Assembly: GCF_014842915.1 (NCBI RefSeq) | Contig: NZ_JACYXI010000003.1 | Location: 1-64,000 of the forward strand | Direction of reading: 5' to 3' | Source: Roseibium litorale | GTDB taxonomy: Bacteria > Pseudomonadota > Alphaproteobacteria > Rhizobiales > Stappiaceae | Length of the DNA stretch: 64,000 nucleotides | Shown here: positions 51,523 to 60,852 of the stretch, piece after piece | Numbering within the stretch: the first letter of the stretch is position 1 | Layout of the letters: each line of letters starts with the position of its first letter | The notes under the pieces: model-generated | Database searches by the model: none | Told to the model about the DNA's origin: nothing | What the model saw: only the letters and a program-made list of their open reading frames with translations | Made by a program: the position numbers and the translations under genes

Positions 51523-52485
51523 TTAGTAGCCGAGGCCCTTCTTTTCTTCGTAGACTTTCTTGGGGTCGTCAGCCTGGGTGTAGAGCTTGGACTCGGTCTG
51601 GATGAACTTCGGAGGCAGGGTGCCGTCCTTGAAGAAGGCGTCCAGAGCATCGTAGGCCGGGCCAGCCATGTTCGGGGTCAGCTCGACGGTGGCGTTGGCT
51701 TCACCGGCTGCCAGAGCGAGGAAGATATCCGGAACAGCGTCGATGGAGACGACGAGAATGTCCTTGCCCGGCTGGAGGCCTGCTTCCTTGATGGCCTGGA
51801 TGGCGCCGACGGCCATATCGTCGTTATGAGCGTAGAGGGCGCAGATGTTCTTGCCGCCGTCTTCTGCCTTCAGGAAGCTTTCCATGACTTCCTTGCCCTT
51901 GGTGCGGGTGAAGTCGCCGGTCTGGCTGCGGATGATCTTGAGGTTGTCATGACCTGCCAGGGCCTGCTCGAAGCCATTCTTGCGATCGATGGCGGGAGAG
52001 GAGCCGGTCGTACCCTGAAGTTCGACAACGTTGCAGGGCTTGCCGTTGACTTCGGTGACCAGCCAGTCGCCTGCGACCTTGCCTTCATGAACCAGATCAG
52101 AACCGACAGCGGTCAAATAAAGGTCCTTGTCGCTGTCGACCATGCGGTCGAGCAGAACGACCGGGATCTCGGCTTCTTTGGCTTCCTTGAGAACGGCATC
52201 CCAGCCAGTTGCAACCACAGGTGCGACCAGGATAGCATCAACACCCTGAGCAATGAACGAGCGCAGAGCCTTGATCTGGTTTTCCTGCTTCTGCTGAGCG
52301 TCGGCGAACTTGAGGTCGATGCCGCGCTGTTCAGCTTGCTGCTTGGTCAAGGTCGTTTCTGCAGCGCGCCAGCCGGACTCGGATCCGATCTGCGAAAAGC
52401 CGACGGTCAAGGCGAGTGCAGAAGTTGAGGCGAGCGAAAGGGTGGCCAGGAGTGTGGCTCCCGCCAGAACAGTCTTAAAAGTCAT
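51523..52485 (-). CDS. ytfQ: Sugar-binding periplasmic protein YtfQ
   Basis: 320 residues from ATG 52485, with GGGAGG 5 nt upstream. The signal peptide covers ~1-26 (MTFKTVLAGATLLATLSLAS and on to ALA). The mature protein shows YtfQ features TVGFSQIGSESGWRAAETTL, KALRSFIAQGVDAILVAPVV, ELQGTTGSSPAIDRKNGF and ALYAHNDDMAVGAIQAIKEAG. E. coli YtfQ binds galactofuranose and some arabinose/galactose. It heads the operon. Its promoter lies in the large gap to macA, where TTTACA is seen about 68 nt upstream on the minus strand. Confidence 0.94.
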   Translation of the reverse strand: MTFKTVLAGATLLATLSLASTSALALTVGFSQIGSESGWRAAETTLTKQQAEQRGIDLKFADAQQKQENQIKALRSFIAQGVDAILVAPVVATGWDAVLKEAKEAEIPVVLLDRMVDSDKDLYLTAVGSDLVHEGKVAGDWLVTEVNGKPCNVVELQGTTGSSPAIDRKNGFEQALAGHDNLKIIRSQTGDFTRTKGKEVMESFLKAEDGGKNICALYAHNDDMAVGAIQAIKEAGLQPGKDILVVSIDAVPDIFLALAAGEANATVELTPNMAGPAYDALDAFFKDGTLPPKFIQTESKLYTQADDPKKVYEEKKGLGY

Positions 52486-53368
52486 TGGTTCCTCCCAGAA
52501 CAACATATGTGACCGAAGTCAGTCTCTTAAAAATCATATAGTATTACTTTTGTAAAGTGAGAAAGAGGTGCTGCAGCTGGTATTCCCACTCAGGTTGCAG
52601 GCAAGGTCGCGCAACGGCAACAAAGGAGAGGTATTCGGGGGGGGATTGGTCGCGAGTTTCCGATCTCGGTAACCAGGCAGAAGTCATTGAGAGTGAACAA
52701 AAAACACTGACTTACGTCCAGATTAACGGATCGTTGGATCCCACTTTTCTGAAGTGAGCTGGGTTTATCTAAGGTAGGTGAGGACTCTCAGGCTATGTCT
52801 TGTCGTTCGTAGCTTCGACAGCAAGGGTTGTCATGTCCACTGAAGTGAGGGCAGTGCCGAGATCGCTGACTGTTGCCATACAAACTTCTTAATCGCTTGT
52901 AGAAAGCTCGTCTGTCGAGGCTTTAATGCCTGAGTTGCGCTGCAGAGCGGGAAACTGATTCTACTACTGAATAAAACCATGTATGTATATATTCGTATTT
53001 ACGATGCTCTAAGCGACTTAAATGTGAAAATATCCTAAAAAAAGTCATCTTACAGAATAAAATTGAATAAATTTATCAAATTTTTCCAGCTTTTATTTCT
53101 TGACCATTTCAGACTTTTATTTCCATTCTTTTCTCATGTTGCGTTCAAACGTATCGATGTGGTCATTTTGTTACAATCTTCTGTCTTGAGCTTTAAGGCA
53201 TGTCTCTATATGCCTGTGCGGCGCCTTGCGGAAAGGTGAGCAGTGGATGGTGGGCTGTGCTGGCTCGTGGCGGTACTTTCGCGGAATGGCGGAAGCCGCG
53301 CTTCTCCGCAACGCAGATTGTTAGTCCGGTTCCGTAGAGCTGGATGAGTTCTGTGCGAAAGTAGATGT
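52486..53368. other. 883-bp gene-free region between ytfQ and macA
   Basis: This is the largest gap in the window. It contains the promoters of ytfQ (minus) and macA (plus). The stretch from about 52970 to 53190 is strongly AT-rich. The rest has near-average composition, yet only short frames without homology features occur (for example 52557-52757). A GGGGGGGG run is at about 52638. No transposon ends, RNA gene or riboswitch was recognised. It may be decayed sequence or hold an unrecognised small RNA. Confidence 0.5.
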
Positions 53369-54595
53369 ATGAAGCGGAAATCGGCTCTCAAGGCCACTGT
53401 CAAAGTCCTCGGTTTTCTTGCGCTTGCCGCAGCGGGAGGCCTGACTTGGGCCTATGCGACCGGCCGTCTTGAAGAACGGGATCCGCTCGCCGGATACATG
53501 GTTTCAACCCTGACCAAGGGAAGGGTCGAAGAGACGGTTCTCGCTACCGGTATTCTCAAGCCGAAAAACCTTGTCGCCGTCGGCGCGCAGGCGTCCGGGC
53601 GGATTACGGCACTTCATGTCGCGCTTGGGCAGGAGGTGAAGGCTGGAGATCTCGTCGCCGAGATTGATTCCGTCAGTCAGGAGAATGCTCTTCTAGAGGC
53701 AGAGGCCGCCAGGGCGAAGACAGAGGCGGAACTTGCCGAAAAAGAAGCGGAACTGGTTCTGGCGCGGCAGACACTGAAGCGGGAACAAAGCCTCGCAAAC
53801 ATGAAGATTTCCGCAACCTCGGACCTGGACAGCGCGGTTGCAGGCGAAAAGACGATACTGGCTCAGATCGAAGCTTTGAAAGCCGAAATCAAGTCGGCAG
53901 ACGTTGCTGTCGCGGCTGCCGAAGTTGATCTTGGATATACCAAGATCAAGGCTCCTTCCGATGGAACGGTTCTCGCGATTGTCAGCCAGGAAGGCCAGAC
54001 AGTGAATGCGGTGCAGTCAGCTCCGACAATCATCGTGTTGGGCGACTTGAACACCATGGCTGTCCGGACCGAAATTTCCGAAGCCGACATCGTCAAGATC
54101 AAGCCAGGGCTACCGGTGACCTTCTCGGTTATGGGGGCGCCGGATGTTACCTATTCAGCAAAGCTGGAGACCATCGAGCCTGCGCCTGAATCCATTGTGG
54201 ATGATAGCAGCCTGCCGTCTTCCTCGTCCTCTTCCTCGACTTCGACATCTGCGGTCTATTACATCGGGGTGTTTCACGTGCCCAACCCGGATGGTGACCT
54301 GCGAACCTACATGACTGCGGATGTGCGGATTCGGCTTGGGCTGGCGGAGAACGTGCTGACCGTTCCTTCTTCCGCTCTGCAAAGCAGGGATGCGGACGGA
54401 CGCTATATGGTTCTCGTCGCTGCGAAGGACGGCAGCATGGAGAACCGGAAGGTGGAGATCGGTCTGAATGACAAGATCACTGCGGAGGTCCTGTCCGGGC
54501 TTTCTGAGGGAGAGCGCGTGATCTCAGGTCAGAAGGCGGCCGGGGCATCTACAGCGACGGCTCAGCGCGGCGGTCCTCCGCCGATGGGTCTTTAA
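53369..54595 (+). CDS. macA: MacA-type periplasmic adaptor (membrane fusion protein)
   Basis: 408 residues. An N-terminal membrane anchor spans ~9-29 (VLGFLALAAAGGLTWAYATG). A lipoyl-like half follows (VAVGAQASGRITALHVALGQ), then a long coiled-coil hairpin (~105-190), the second lipoyl half, and beta-barrel domains. A serine-only-rich insertion (SSLPSSSSSSSTSTSA, ~279-294) interrupts the beta-barrel region, more serine-rich than usual. MacA bridges the MacB pump to an outer-membrane channel for export of macrolides, peptides or toxins. No TolC gene is adjacent. It is 11 nt upstream of macB. Confidence 0.92.
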   Translation: MKRKSALKATVKVLGFLALAAAGGLTWAYATGRLEERDPLAGYMVSTLTKGRVEETVLATGILKPKNLVAVGAQASGRITALHVALGQEVKAGDLVAEIDSVSQENALLEAEAARAKTEAELAEKEAELVLARQTLKREQSLANMKISATSDLDSAVAGEKTILAQIEALKAEIKSADVAVAAAEVDLGYTKIKAPSDGTVLAIVSQEGQTVNAVQSAPTIIVLGDLNTMAVRTEISEADIVKIKPGLPVTFSVMGAPDVTYSAKLETIEPAPESIVDDSSLPSSSSSSSTSTSAVYYIGVFHVPNPDGDLRTYMTADVRIRLGLAENVLTVPSSALQSRDADGRYMVLVAAKDGSMENRKVEIGLNDKITAEVLSGLSEGERVISGQKAAGASTATAQRGGPPPMGL

Positions 54596-54606
54596 GGAGC
54601 GCCGTC

Positions 54607-56577
54607 ATGCTCAAACTGCGCGGTGTCGGCAGAGCCTATCCCTCCGGAGAGGGGACGGTGCAGGTTCTCAAGGGCATTGATCTGGACATCGGCCGTGGCG
54701 AGTTTGTGGCCATTGTCGGCCAGTCCGGATCGGGTAAGTCGACGCTTATGAACATCCTCGGTTGCCTGGACCGGCCTTCGAGCGGCAGCTACGAGGTCAA
54801 TGGCATCGAGATCTCGATGCTGGAGCCCGACGATCTGTCCCGTCTGCGGCGGGAACATTTCGGCTTTATTTTTCAGCGTTATCATCTTCTTCCCGAGTTG
54901 AATGCTATCGGCAATGTCGAAATTCCGGCGATTTACGCCGGGGTCGATGCACGTCATCGCCGGGAAAGGGCCATTTCCTTGCTGGAGCGTCTTGGTCTTG
55001 GGGACCGGACGACGCACCGGCCTGGCCAGCTTTCGGGCGGGCAGCAACAGCGGGTCTCCATTGCCCGCGCGCTTATGAACGGGGCGGATGTCATCCTTGC
55101 CGACGAGCCGACTGGCGCACTGGACAGTCAGAGCGGCGCGGATGTGCTTGCAGAGCTGAAAGCACTGCACGCCGTTGGGAAGACAATTATTCTTGTCACG
55201 CACGATGCCGATATCGCCTCGCGGGCGGAACGGATCATCGAAATACGCGACGGTATGATCATCTCGGACAGTCCGAACCCGGAGCCTTCCGCCGGTCAAC
55301 CTCGGTCTGCCGAGATGGCGGGCGCAGAAGGGTCACCGGAGAAGGCCAGTAACCAGATGAACTGGTTCCGTGCAAGGATTGACCGGGCAGGAGAAGCCCT
55401 GCGAATGGCGGTCAGGTCGATGCTGGCGCGTAAGGTCCGGGCTTTGCTGACCATGCTCGGGATTGTTATCGGCATTGCCTCCGTGGTCTGTGTCGTCGCG
55501 CTGGGAACGGGGTCGCAGCAAAAGGTTTTGGAGAATATCAGCAGCCTTGGCACCAACACGCTGGAGATCTTTCCCGGAAAGGACTTCGGCGATATGCGGT
55601 CCGGAAAGATCACAACACTTGTTGTGGCGGATGCTGATCAGCTTGCCCGCCAGCCTTATGTGGCGGCAGTCACTCCTACCGTTTCGACGAGCGCAACGCT
55701 GCGCCGCGGAAATGTCGAGGCGACAGGTCAGATCAGCGGTGTCGGAGCGGGATACTTCCTTGCCAAAGGTTTGACCCTGGAAGAAGGCCGCTTCTTCGAT
55801 GTATCAAGCGTTTCTGGCCGTCAGCCGGATGGGGTGATCGACGAGAATACGCGTAAATCCTTGTTCGCAGACCATGCCGGAAGCGTGATCGGGCAGGTCA
55901 TTCTTGCGGACAATGTTCCTGTGCGCGTGGTTGGTGTTGTCGCGAAGCAGCAGGGGTTCGGGGATAGCCAGAACCTTTCCGTCTATCTGCCCTACACTGC
56001 TGTTCAAACCCGTCTTCTCGGCAGCACGAGCCTGCGCAGCATCACGGTACGTGTTTCCGATGAGGTTGATATGAGCGTTGCGGAACAAGCCGTGACCGAG
56101 TTCCTGACCCGGCGCCACGGAACCAAAGACTTCTTCATTCTCAACACCGACGACATCCGGAAAACCATCACCAGCACAACCCAGACCCTGGCCCTGCTGA
56201 TCTCTGCCATTGCGGTGATCGCGCTGATCGTCGGCGGAATTGGTGTGATGAACATTATGCTGGTCACCGTGTCCGAGAGGATCTCGGAGATAGGTGTCCG
56301 AATGGCGGTCGGGGCACGTCAGGGCGACATTCTGCAGCAATTCCTCATTGAGGCGGTGCTGGTCTGCCTGATTGGCGGCGTGCTCGGCATAAGCCTCGCG
56401 CTGGCGTTCGGATATGGCTTCAGTCTGCTCAGCACAAACTTCCAGCTTATCTATTCGGCCCAGTCGATGGTGGCAGCCTTTGCTGTCTCCAGCCTGATCG
56501 GGGTCGTGTTCGGCTATTTGCCAGCCCGTAATGCGGCGCGCCTCGACCCGGTTGCCGCACTCTCGGGAACACGTTGA
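54607..56577 (+). CDS. macB: MacB-type efflux ABC transporter
   Basis: 656 residues. The N-terminal ATPase (1-230) has Walker [10 protein letters not shown] (~39-47), signature [15 protein letters not shown] and Walker [14 protein letters not shown] linker leads to the first membrane helix (~280-305, [20 protein letters not shown]). A periplasmic domain of ~220 residues comes next, then three C-terminal helices ([20 protein letters not shown] onward) with the Mac[14 protein letters not shown] motif. It works with MacA as a mechanotransmission pump. AAGGAG lies 6 nt before the ATG. The substrate is unknown. Confidence 0.95.
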   Translation: MLKLRGVGRAYPSGEGTVQVLKGIDLDIGRGEFVAIVGQSGSGKSTLMNILGCLDRPSSGSYEVNGIEISMLEPDDLSRLRREHFGFIFQRYHLLPELNAIGNVEIPAIYAGVDARHRRERAISLLERLGLGDRTTHRPGQLSGGQQQRVSIARALMNGADVILADEPTGALDSQSGADVLAELKALHAVGKTIILVTHDADIASRAERIIEIRDGMIISDSPNPEPSAGQPRSAEMAGAEGSPEKASNQMNWFRARIDRAGEALRMAVRSMLARKVRALLTMLGIVIGIASVVCVVALGTGSQQKVLENISSLGTNTLEIFPGKDFGDMRSGKITTLVVADADQLARQPYVAAVTPTVSTSATLRRGNVEATGQISGVGAGYFLAKGLTLEEGRFFDVSSVSGRQPDGVIDENTRKSLFADHAGSVIGQVILADNVPVRVVGVVAKQQGFGDSQNLSVYLPYTAVQTRLLGSTSLRSITVRVSDEVDMSVAEQAVTEFLTRRHGTKDFFILNTDDIRKTITSTTQTLALLISAIAVIALIVGGIGVMNIMLVTVSERISEIGVRMAVGARQGDILQQFLIEAVLVCLIGGVLGISLALAFGYGFSLLSTNFQLIYSAQSMVAAFAVSSLIGVVFGYLPARNAARLDPVAALSGTR

Positions 56578-56584
56578 AATCTGG

Positions 56585-56614
56585 CTCCGGTCCGCAGAAA
56601 GCTGCGGACCGGAG
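56585..56614. terminator. Bidirectional terminator between macB and mmuM
   Basis: A perfect 13-bp stem CTCCGGTCCGCAG / CTGCGGACCGGAG with a 4-nt loop AAAG lies between two convergent stops (7 nt after macB, 19 nt from mmuM). It lacks T-runs. Confidence 0.7.
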
Positions 56615-56633
56615 TGGGCAAGTTCGGGCTGCT

Positions 56634-57554
56634 TCAGTTCGTCCGGTGCCTCAAGGTGGAGGCAAGGCTATGTATATGCTCCGCGCCAATGCCGCAGCAG
56701 CCGCCGACCATTGTCGCGCCCGCTTCCACCCACTCACAGGCAAAGCCGGTATAACTTGCCCCGGTGAGATCGGCCCGCGTGCCATGCAGCTTGCCGTTTG
56801 CCGCACCGTCGTCAGCCTCCGAATCCAGGGCATTCGCATAGACGCCGATTTCAAGTGCAACGCCTTTCTGACCGAAAACAGCAGAGGCAACCTTGACTGC
56901 ATTGGCCATGACTTCCGGTTTTGCGCAGTTGAAGAGAAGGGCGGACGCACCTGACGAGGCAGCCCACTCCGCCGCTGCTGCTACGGTTTCCCCGCCACGC
57001 AGTTTCGGATTGGAGATAGCTTCCGCCGTGTCGCTATCCTCAAGGGTGAAGGAGATCCAGAAGGGCTTGCCGGTGCTGGCTGTGGCCTGACGAACGGCTT
57101 CGCCTTCCGCGATCAGGCTCAGAGTCTCGCCGAGCCAGACGTCGGAATAGGGCGCAAGCTCTTCCACGAGAACGGAGAGATAGTCTTGTACGCGGGCGGG
57201 ATCGAAGTTTTCGGGCTCATAAGAGCCGAAAATCGGCGGCAATCCGCCCGCCACGAGCACCTTGCGGGAGGTTTCGGCATCGGCAGCCTCCCGTGCCAGA
57301 CGCCCGGACAGGGCGATCAGGCGTCTGCCTTCTTGCTGAAACCGCTCCTCACCAATGTGGTAGGGCACGAGGGCATAGCTGTTGGTGGTCACGACGTCTG
57401 CGCCCGCCTGGATGAAATCCTCATGCACCTGACGGACGATGTCCGGTGTGTTGATGAGAGCAAGGGCCGACCACTCCGGCTGCTTCAGCTCGGCGCCAAG
57501 ACGCAGCAGTTCGCGGCTCATGCCGCCATCAAGGATCCGGATCTTGCCGGTCAT
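56634..57554 (-). CDS. mmuM: Homocysteine S-methyltransferase family protein
   Basis: 306 residues, the length of MmuM, which makes methionine from homocysteine using S-methylmethionine (or SAM) as donor. The zinc ligands are visible: Cys210 (LLFNCAKP) and Cys286/Cys287 (VGGCCGIG). The N-terminal ILDGGMSRELLRLG and GADVVTTNSYALVPYHIG are typical. It is the last gene after a four-gene amino-acid ABC operon, 41 nt downstream of a permease gene, which suggests that the transporter brings in S-methylmethionine or a related compound. Confidence 0.87.
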   Translation of the reverse strand: MTGKIRILDGGMSRELLRLGAELKQPEWSALALINTPDIVRQVHEDFIQAGADVVTTNSYALVPYHIGEERFQQEGRRLIALSGRLAREAADAETSRKVLVAGGLPPIFGSYEPENFDPARVQDYLSVLVEELAPYSDVWLGETLSLIAEGEAVRQATASTGKPFWISFTLEDSDTAEAISNPKLRGGETVAAAAEWAASSGASALLFNCAKPEVMANAVKVASAVFGQKGVALEIGVYANALDSEADDGAANGKLHGTRADLTGASYTGFACEWVEAGATMVGGCCGIGAEHIHSLASTLRHRTN

Positions 57555-57595
57555 TGTGTGTTCCTTCTCGTGTGTGCCTCAAGGCTCCGCAGCGT

Positions 57596-58285
57596 TTAGC
57601 GGCGGATAGGCACTTGATGCTCGATATGCCTGAAGACTCTTGTCAGGATGAGAGTCAGGCAGACGTAAAAAACAGTGACGACAAGCAGCGGCTCATAGAC
57701 GAGCAGCGTATCTTGCCGGACCTTGTAAGCGACCGCATAGAGATCCATCACCGTGACCGTGAAGGCGAGAGGTGTGGATTTCAGCTGCAGAACAATTTCG
57801 CCCGTAATGCTGGGAAGAGCTGTGCGGATGGCGCGCGGCAGCCAGATGCGGCGCAGCAGCAACGCGGGAGTCATACCGAAGGCGCGGCCTGCTTCCAGCT
57901 CTCCCTTCGGCACGCTGAGCAGCGCGCCGCGCAGGATCTCCGCCTGATAGGCGGCGTGGTTCAGGGTGAAGCTGACAGCTGCAAAGAAGAACCCTTCGCG
58001 CAGAACCGGCCACAGGAAACTGCCGCGCAATCCTGGCACCATCGGCAGCAGGGAACCGACGCCGTAGTAAAGCAGCCAGAGCTGGATCAGCAGGGGCGTG
58101 CCCCGGAAGAAGCCGCAATAGCCGCGTGCCAGGAGCTTCAACCAGCGCGGACTGGAGACTTGAGCAAGGGCAAGGCCAATCGCAAGCGTGAACCCGCAGA
58201 CAACGGAAATCACAAGCAGGGCTACCGTTTGCCATGCGCCTGAAAGAAGCAGAGGGGCGTATTGGGCGATCCAGCTGAAATCCAT
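57596..58285 (-). CDS. Polar amino-acid ABC transporter permease (HisM-like)
   Basis: 229 residues with about five membrane helices. The His/Glu/Gln/Arg/opine-family permease signature is present as RGTPLLIQLWLLYYG and HAAYQAEILRGALLSVPKGE, followed by LEAGRAFGMTPALLLRRIWLP (EAA-like loop). It pairs with the next permease as a heterodimer. The gap to the preceding permease gene is 12 nt. Confidence 0.92.
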   Translation of the reverse strand: MDFSWIAQYAPLLLSGAWQTVALLVISVVCGFTLAIGLALAQVSSPRWLKLLARGYCGFFRGTPLLIQLWLLYYGVGSLLPMVPGLRGSFLWPVLREGFFFAAVSFTLNHAAYQAEILRGALLSVPKGELEAGRAFGMTPALLLRRIWLPRAIRTALPSITGEIVLQLKSTPLAFTVTVMDLYAVAYKVRQDTLLVYEPLLVVTVFYVCLTLILTRVFRHIEHQVPIRR

Positions 58286-58297
58286 ATCCGTCCTCCC

Positions 58298-59017
58298 TCA
58301 GTGCGGCAGCGGCTGGCCGCGCCGGGCACGGCGTTCCAGCAGGTTGAAAAGGCGGGTGGAGAGAAGGCTGATCACCAGATAGATCGCTGCGGCGGCCAGG
58401 AAGAACAGGAAATAGTGCTTGGTGTTTCCCGCCGCAATCCGGGTTGCGAGCGCAAGCTCCTGATAGCCGAGAACGGCGATCAATGCGCTGTCCTTGGTTA
58501 CGGACATCCAGAGGTTCGCCAGACCCGGGAGCGCATTGGGGATCATCGCAGGCAGGATGACCCTACGGAAGCGTAAGGAGGGGCGCATGCCGAAAGCTGC
58601 GGCGGCTTCGATCTGGCCGGTTGGAACGGCGAGGATCGCGCCGCGGAACACTTCCGTCATATACGCGCCCTGGACGATCCCGAGCACGGCAACAGCGGCG
58701 ATGAAGCCGTTGACTTCGACCGGCGGCAGTCCAAGGCCGGCTAGAAGCCGGTTCAATCCGTCGGTGCCCGCATAATAGAGACCGATGATCAGAATCAGCT
58801 CGGGGATGGCCCGGATGCCTGTGGTGTAGCCATCCAGCAGCAACGCCGATATCCTGCCGCCCTTCAGCTTGCCCCAGGCGCCCATAAGGCCAAGGGCCAT
58901 ACCGGTCAGATAGGCGCCGAAGGAAATGGCAAGGGTCGAGGCCGCGCCAGCCAGAAGCACGCCGCCCCATCCGGGTGGATAGGGTGCCAGAAGCTCAAGA
59001 TAGGACAGGTTCGCCAT
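58298..59017 (-). CDS. Polar amino-acid ABC transporter permease (HisQ-like)
   Basis: 239 residues with five or so helices. The family loop appears as AYMTEVFRGAILAVPTGQIE and AAAFGMRPSLRFRRVILPAM. The motif around IRAIPELILIIGLYYAG corresponds to the first half of the permease signature. It forms the channel with the HisM-like protein. The binding-protein gene lies 61 nt upstream. Confidence 0.92.
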   Translation of the reverse strand: MANLSYLELLAPYPPGWGGVLLAGAASTLAISFGAYLTGMALGLMGAWGKLKGGRISALLLDGYTTGIRAIPELILIIGLYYAGTDGLNRLLAGLGLPPVEVNGFIAAVAVLGIVQGAYMTEVFRGAILAVPTGQIEAAAAFGMRPSLRFRRVILPAMIPNALPGLANLWMSVTKDSALIAVLGYQELALATRIAAGNTKHYFLFFLAAAAIYLVISLLSTRLFNLLERRARRGQPLPH

Positions 59018-59078
59018 GCCGCCTCGAAGGAGTGCAAGGGAGCGGCGGCTGCCGCTCCCAAGAGGTCACGGTTCCGGA

Positions 59079-59852
59079 TCAGTCGCCGTAGACGTCGAAT
59101 GAGAAGTACTTGTCGGTGATTTCCTTGTACTTCCCGCTGGCGCGGACGGCAGCGATGGCCTTGTTCAGCTTTTCCTTCAGTTCCGTGTCGTCCTTGCGCA
59201 GACCACCGCCGACGCCCTCACCGAGAATGGCCGGATCGTCCTTGACGTTGCCCTTGTCCTCGCAGCAGCCGCTGCCGAAATCGGACTTCAGGAATTCTTC
59301 CAGCGCCATGGAGTCGCCAAAGACATAGTCGATACGTCCAGCCGCCAGATCCTGGAAGGCTTCATCCAGGGTGGCGTAGGTCTGCTCGTCCGCCTTGTCC
59401 TTGAAATACTTGGCGTAGTAGTTCGACTGAATGGTCGACACCTGGATGCCGATGATCTTGCCCGCAACATCATCGGGACCGGCGCCAATGTTGCCGTCCT
59501 TGTAGCCGATCAGTTTGCTCGGGGTCTTGTAGTACTTGTCCGTGAAGTCGATGATCTTCTGGCGGTCCTCAGTGATGGACATGGACGACCAGATGACGTC
59601 GAACTTCTTGGCTTCAAGAGCCGGGATCAAGCCATCCCAGGACATGTCGACAGTGGAGCAGGTTTCCTGCATTTCCGCGCAGACAGCGTCCATCAGCTCG
59701 ATCTCCCAGCCGACCCACTTGCCCGAAGCGTCCTTGGTGAAGAAGGGAGGATAGGGCTCGTTCATGATGCCGAAGCGCACTTCGGCAGAGGCGGACAGAG
59801 TGGTGGCTGCGAGGGCTGCGCCTGCAAGGAGGCCGGAAAGAAGCTTCTTCAT
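59079..59852 (-). CDS. Polar amino-acid ABC transporter substrate-binding protein
   Basis: 257 residues. The signal peptide MKKLLSGLLAGAALAATTLS leads to cleavage near SASA (~24). The mature region has the family-3 pattern FGIMNEPYPPFFTKDASGKW, VGWEIELMDAVCAEM, MSWDGLIPALEAKKFDVIWS and MSITEDRQKIIDFTDKYY. The aromatic and Asp/Arg residues that clamp an amino-acid backbone are apparent. A CC pair (GSGCCEDKG) is unusual. The mmuM linkage suggests S-methylmethionine or another sulfur/cationic amino acid; histidine, arginine and opines remain possible. Confidence 0.9.
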   Translation of the reverse strand: MKKLLSGLLAGAALAATTLSASAEVRFGIMNEPYPPFFTKDASGKWVGWEIELMDAVCAEMQETCSTVDMSWDGLIPALEAKKFDVIWSSMSITEDRQKIIDFTDKYYKTPSKLIGYKDGNIGAGPDDVAGKIIGIQVSTIQSNYYAKYFKDKADEQTYATLDEAFQDLAAGRIDYVFGDSMALEEFLKSDFGSGCCEDKGNVKDDPAILGEGVGGGLRKDDTELKEKLNKAIAAVRASGKYKEITDKYFSFDVYGD

Positions 59853-59885
59853 GAAGAATATCCGTTGGTTGAGATGGATCTGGGA

Positions 59886-60665
59886 TCAGTTTCTGAGATT
59901 GGCGGTAAAGTCCCGGCAGCGCGCACTGTCGGGGGAACCGAAGACTTTTTCCGGCGTGCCTTCTTCCTCAACGCGGCCCTGGTGCAGGAACATCACGTGG
60001 TCGGAAACATCGCGCGCGAAACTCATTTCATGGGTCACGAGGATCATGGTGCGGCCTTCTTCTGCCAGATCACGAATGACCTTCAGCACCTCGCCGACCA
60101 GCTCCGGGTCCAGCGCAGAGGTCGGTTCGTCGAACAGCATCACGGAAGGCTCCATGCAGAGCGCGCGGGCGATGGCCGCTCGTTGCTGCTGGCCGCCGGA
60201 GAGAAAGGCAGGGTAGGCGTCGCGCTTGTCGAAGAGGCCGACCTTGGCAAGCAGCGCCTCTGCGCGCTCAGTTGCCTCCCGGCGGTTCTGTCCAAGAACA
60301 TGCATCGGCGCTTCGATGACGTTTTGCAGAACCGTCATGTGCGCCCAGAGATTGAAGCTTTGAAACACCATGGACAGGCCGGTGCGCAGGCGTTCGATCT
60401 GGCGCCAGTTCTCCGGATGAAGCCGTCCCTGTTTATCCGCTTTCAGCGCAACTTCCTCGCCATTGACGATGAAGCGGCCGCGGTCGGGCTGTTCCAGAAA
60501 ATTGAGGCAGCGCAGGAAGGTGCTCTTGCCTGCCCCGGAAGAGCCGATGAGCGAGATCACGTCACCCTTGCGGGCAGACATGGAAATCCCCTTCAGGACC
60601 TCATTGTTCCCGTAGCTTTTGTGAACATCCTCAACCTCAAGGGCGAAGGCGGGTTCCTGTGTCAT
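59886..60665 (-). CDS. Polar amino-acid ABC transporter ATP-binding protein (HisP-like)
   Basis: 259 residues. Walker A is GSSGAGKST (~40-48), signature [15 protein letters not shown], Walker B VMLFDEPTSALDPELV and switch His in LVTHEMSFARDVSD. The extended N-terminal domain and FQSFNLWAHMTVLQNVIEAP block are typical of HisP/GlnQ-type ATPases. It is the first gene of the five-gene operon. A 187-bp gap separates it from rhaI, so it probably has its own promoter there. Confidence 0.93.
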   Translation of the reverse strand: MTQEPAFALEVEDVHKSYGNNEVLKGISMSARKGDVISLIGSSGAGKSTFLRCLNFLEQPDRGRFIVNGEEVALKADKQGRLHPENWRQIERLRTGLSMVFQSFNLWAHMTVLQNVIEAPMHVLGQNRREATERAEALLAKVGLFDKRDAYPAFLSGGQQQRAAIARALCMEPSVMLFDEPTSALDPELVGEVLKVIRDLAEEGRTMILVTHEMSFARDVSDHVMFLHQGRVEEEGTPEKVFGSPDSARCRDFTANLRN

Positions 60666-60852
60666 CGGCGGCTGCTTCCATATTGCTGCAGCCGCCTGTT
60701 AGCCCGGTTTTGCCGGCTTGCCAATGTGTTTGGCGCCGGTGGGGAAAGATATTCCTTCCGGCTTCTTCTGATGACAACTGCATCCTTCCCGGTTGCGGTT
60801 TGACGGTTAAGCCGTTCGCCCGCAGCCGATTGTCTGCCGGGTCAGCTGTGGA

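Noticed and set aside
52557-52757. Small plus-strand frame (66 codons) in the ytfQ-macA gap
   Set aside because: Begins on the edge of the ytfQ promoter, has no ribosome site or recognisable features.
60666-60852. SAM/SAH-type riboswitch ahead of the amino-acid ABC / mmuM operon
   Set aside because: The pathway made this worth checking, but no conserved aptamer core or terminator pair could be recognised in the 187-bp leader.
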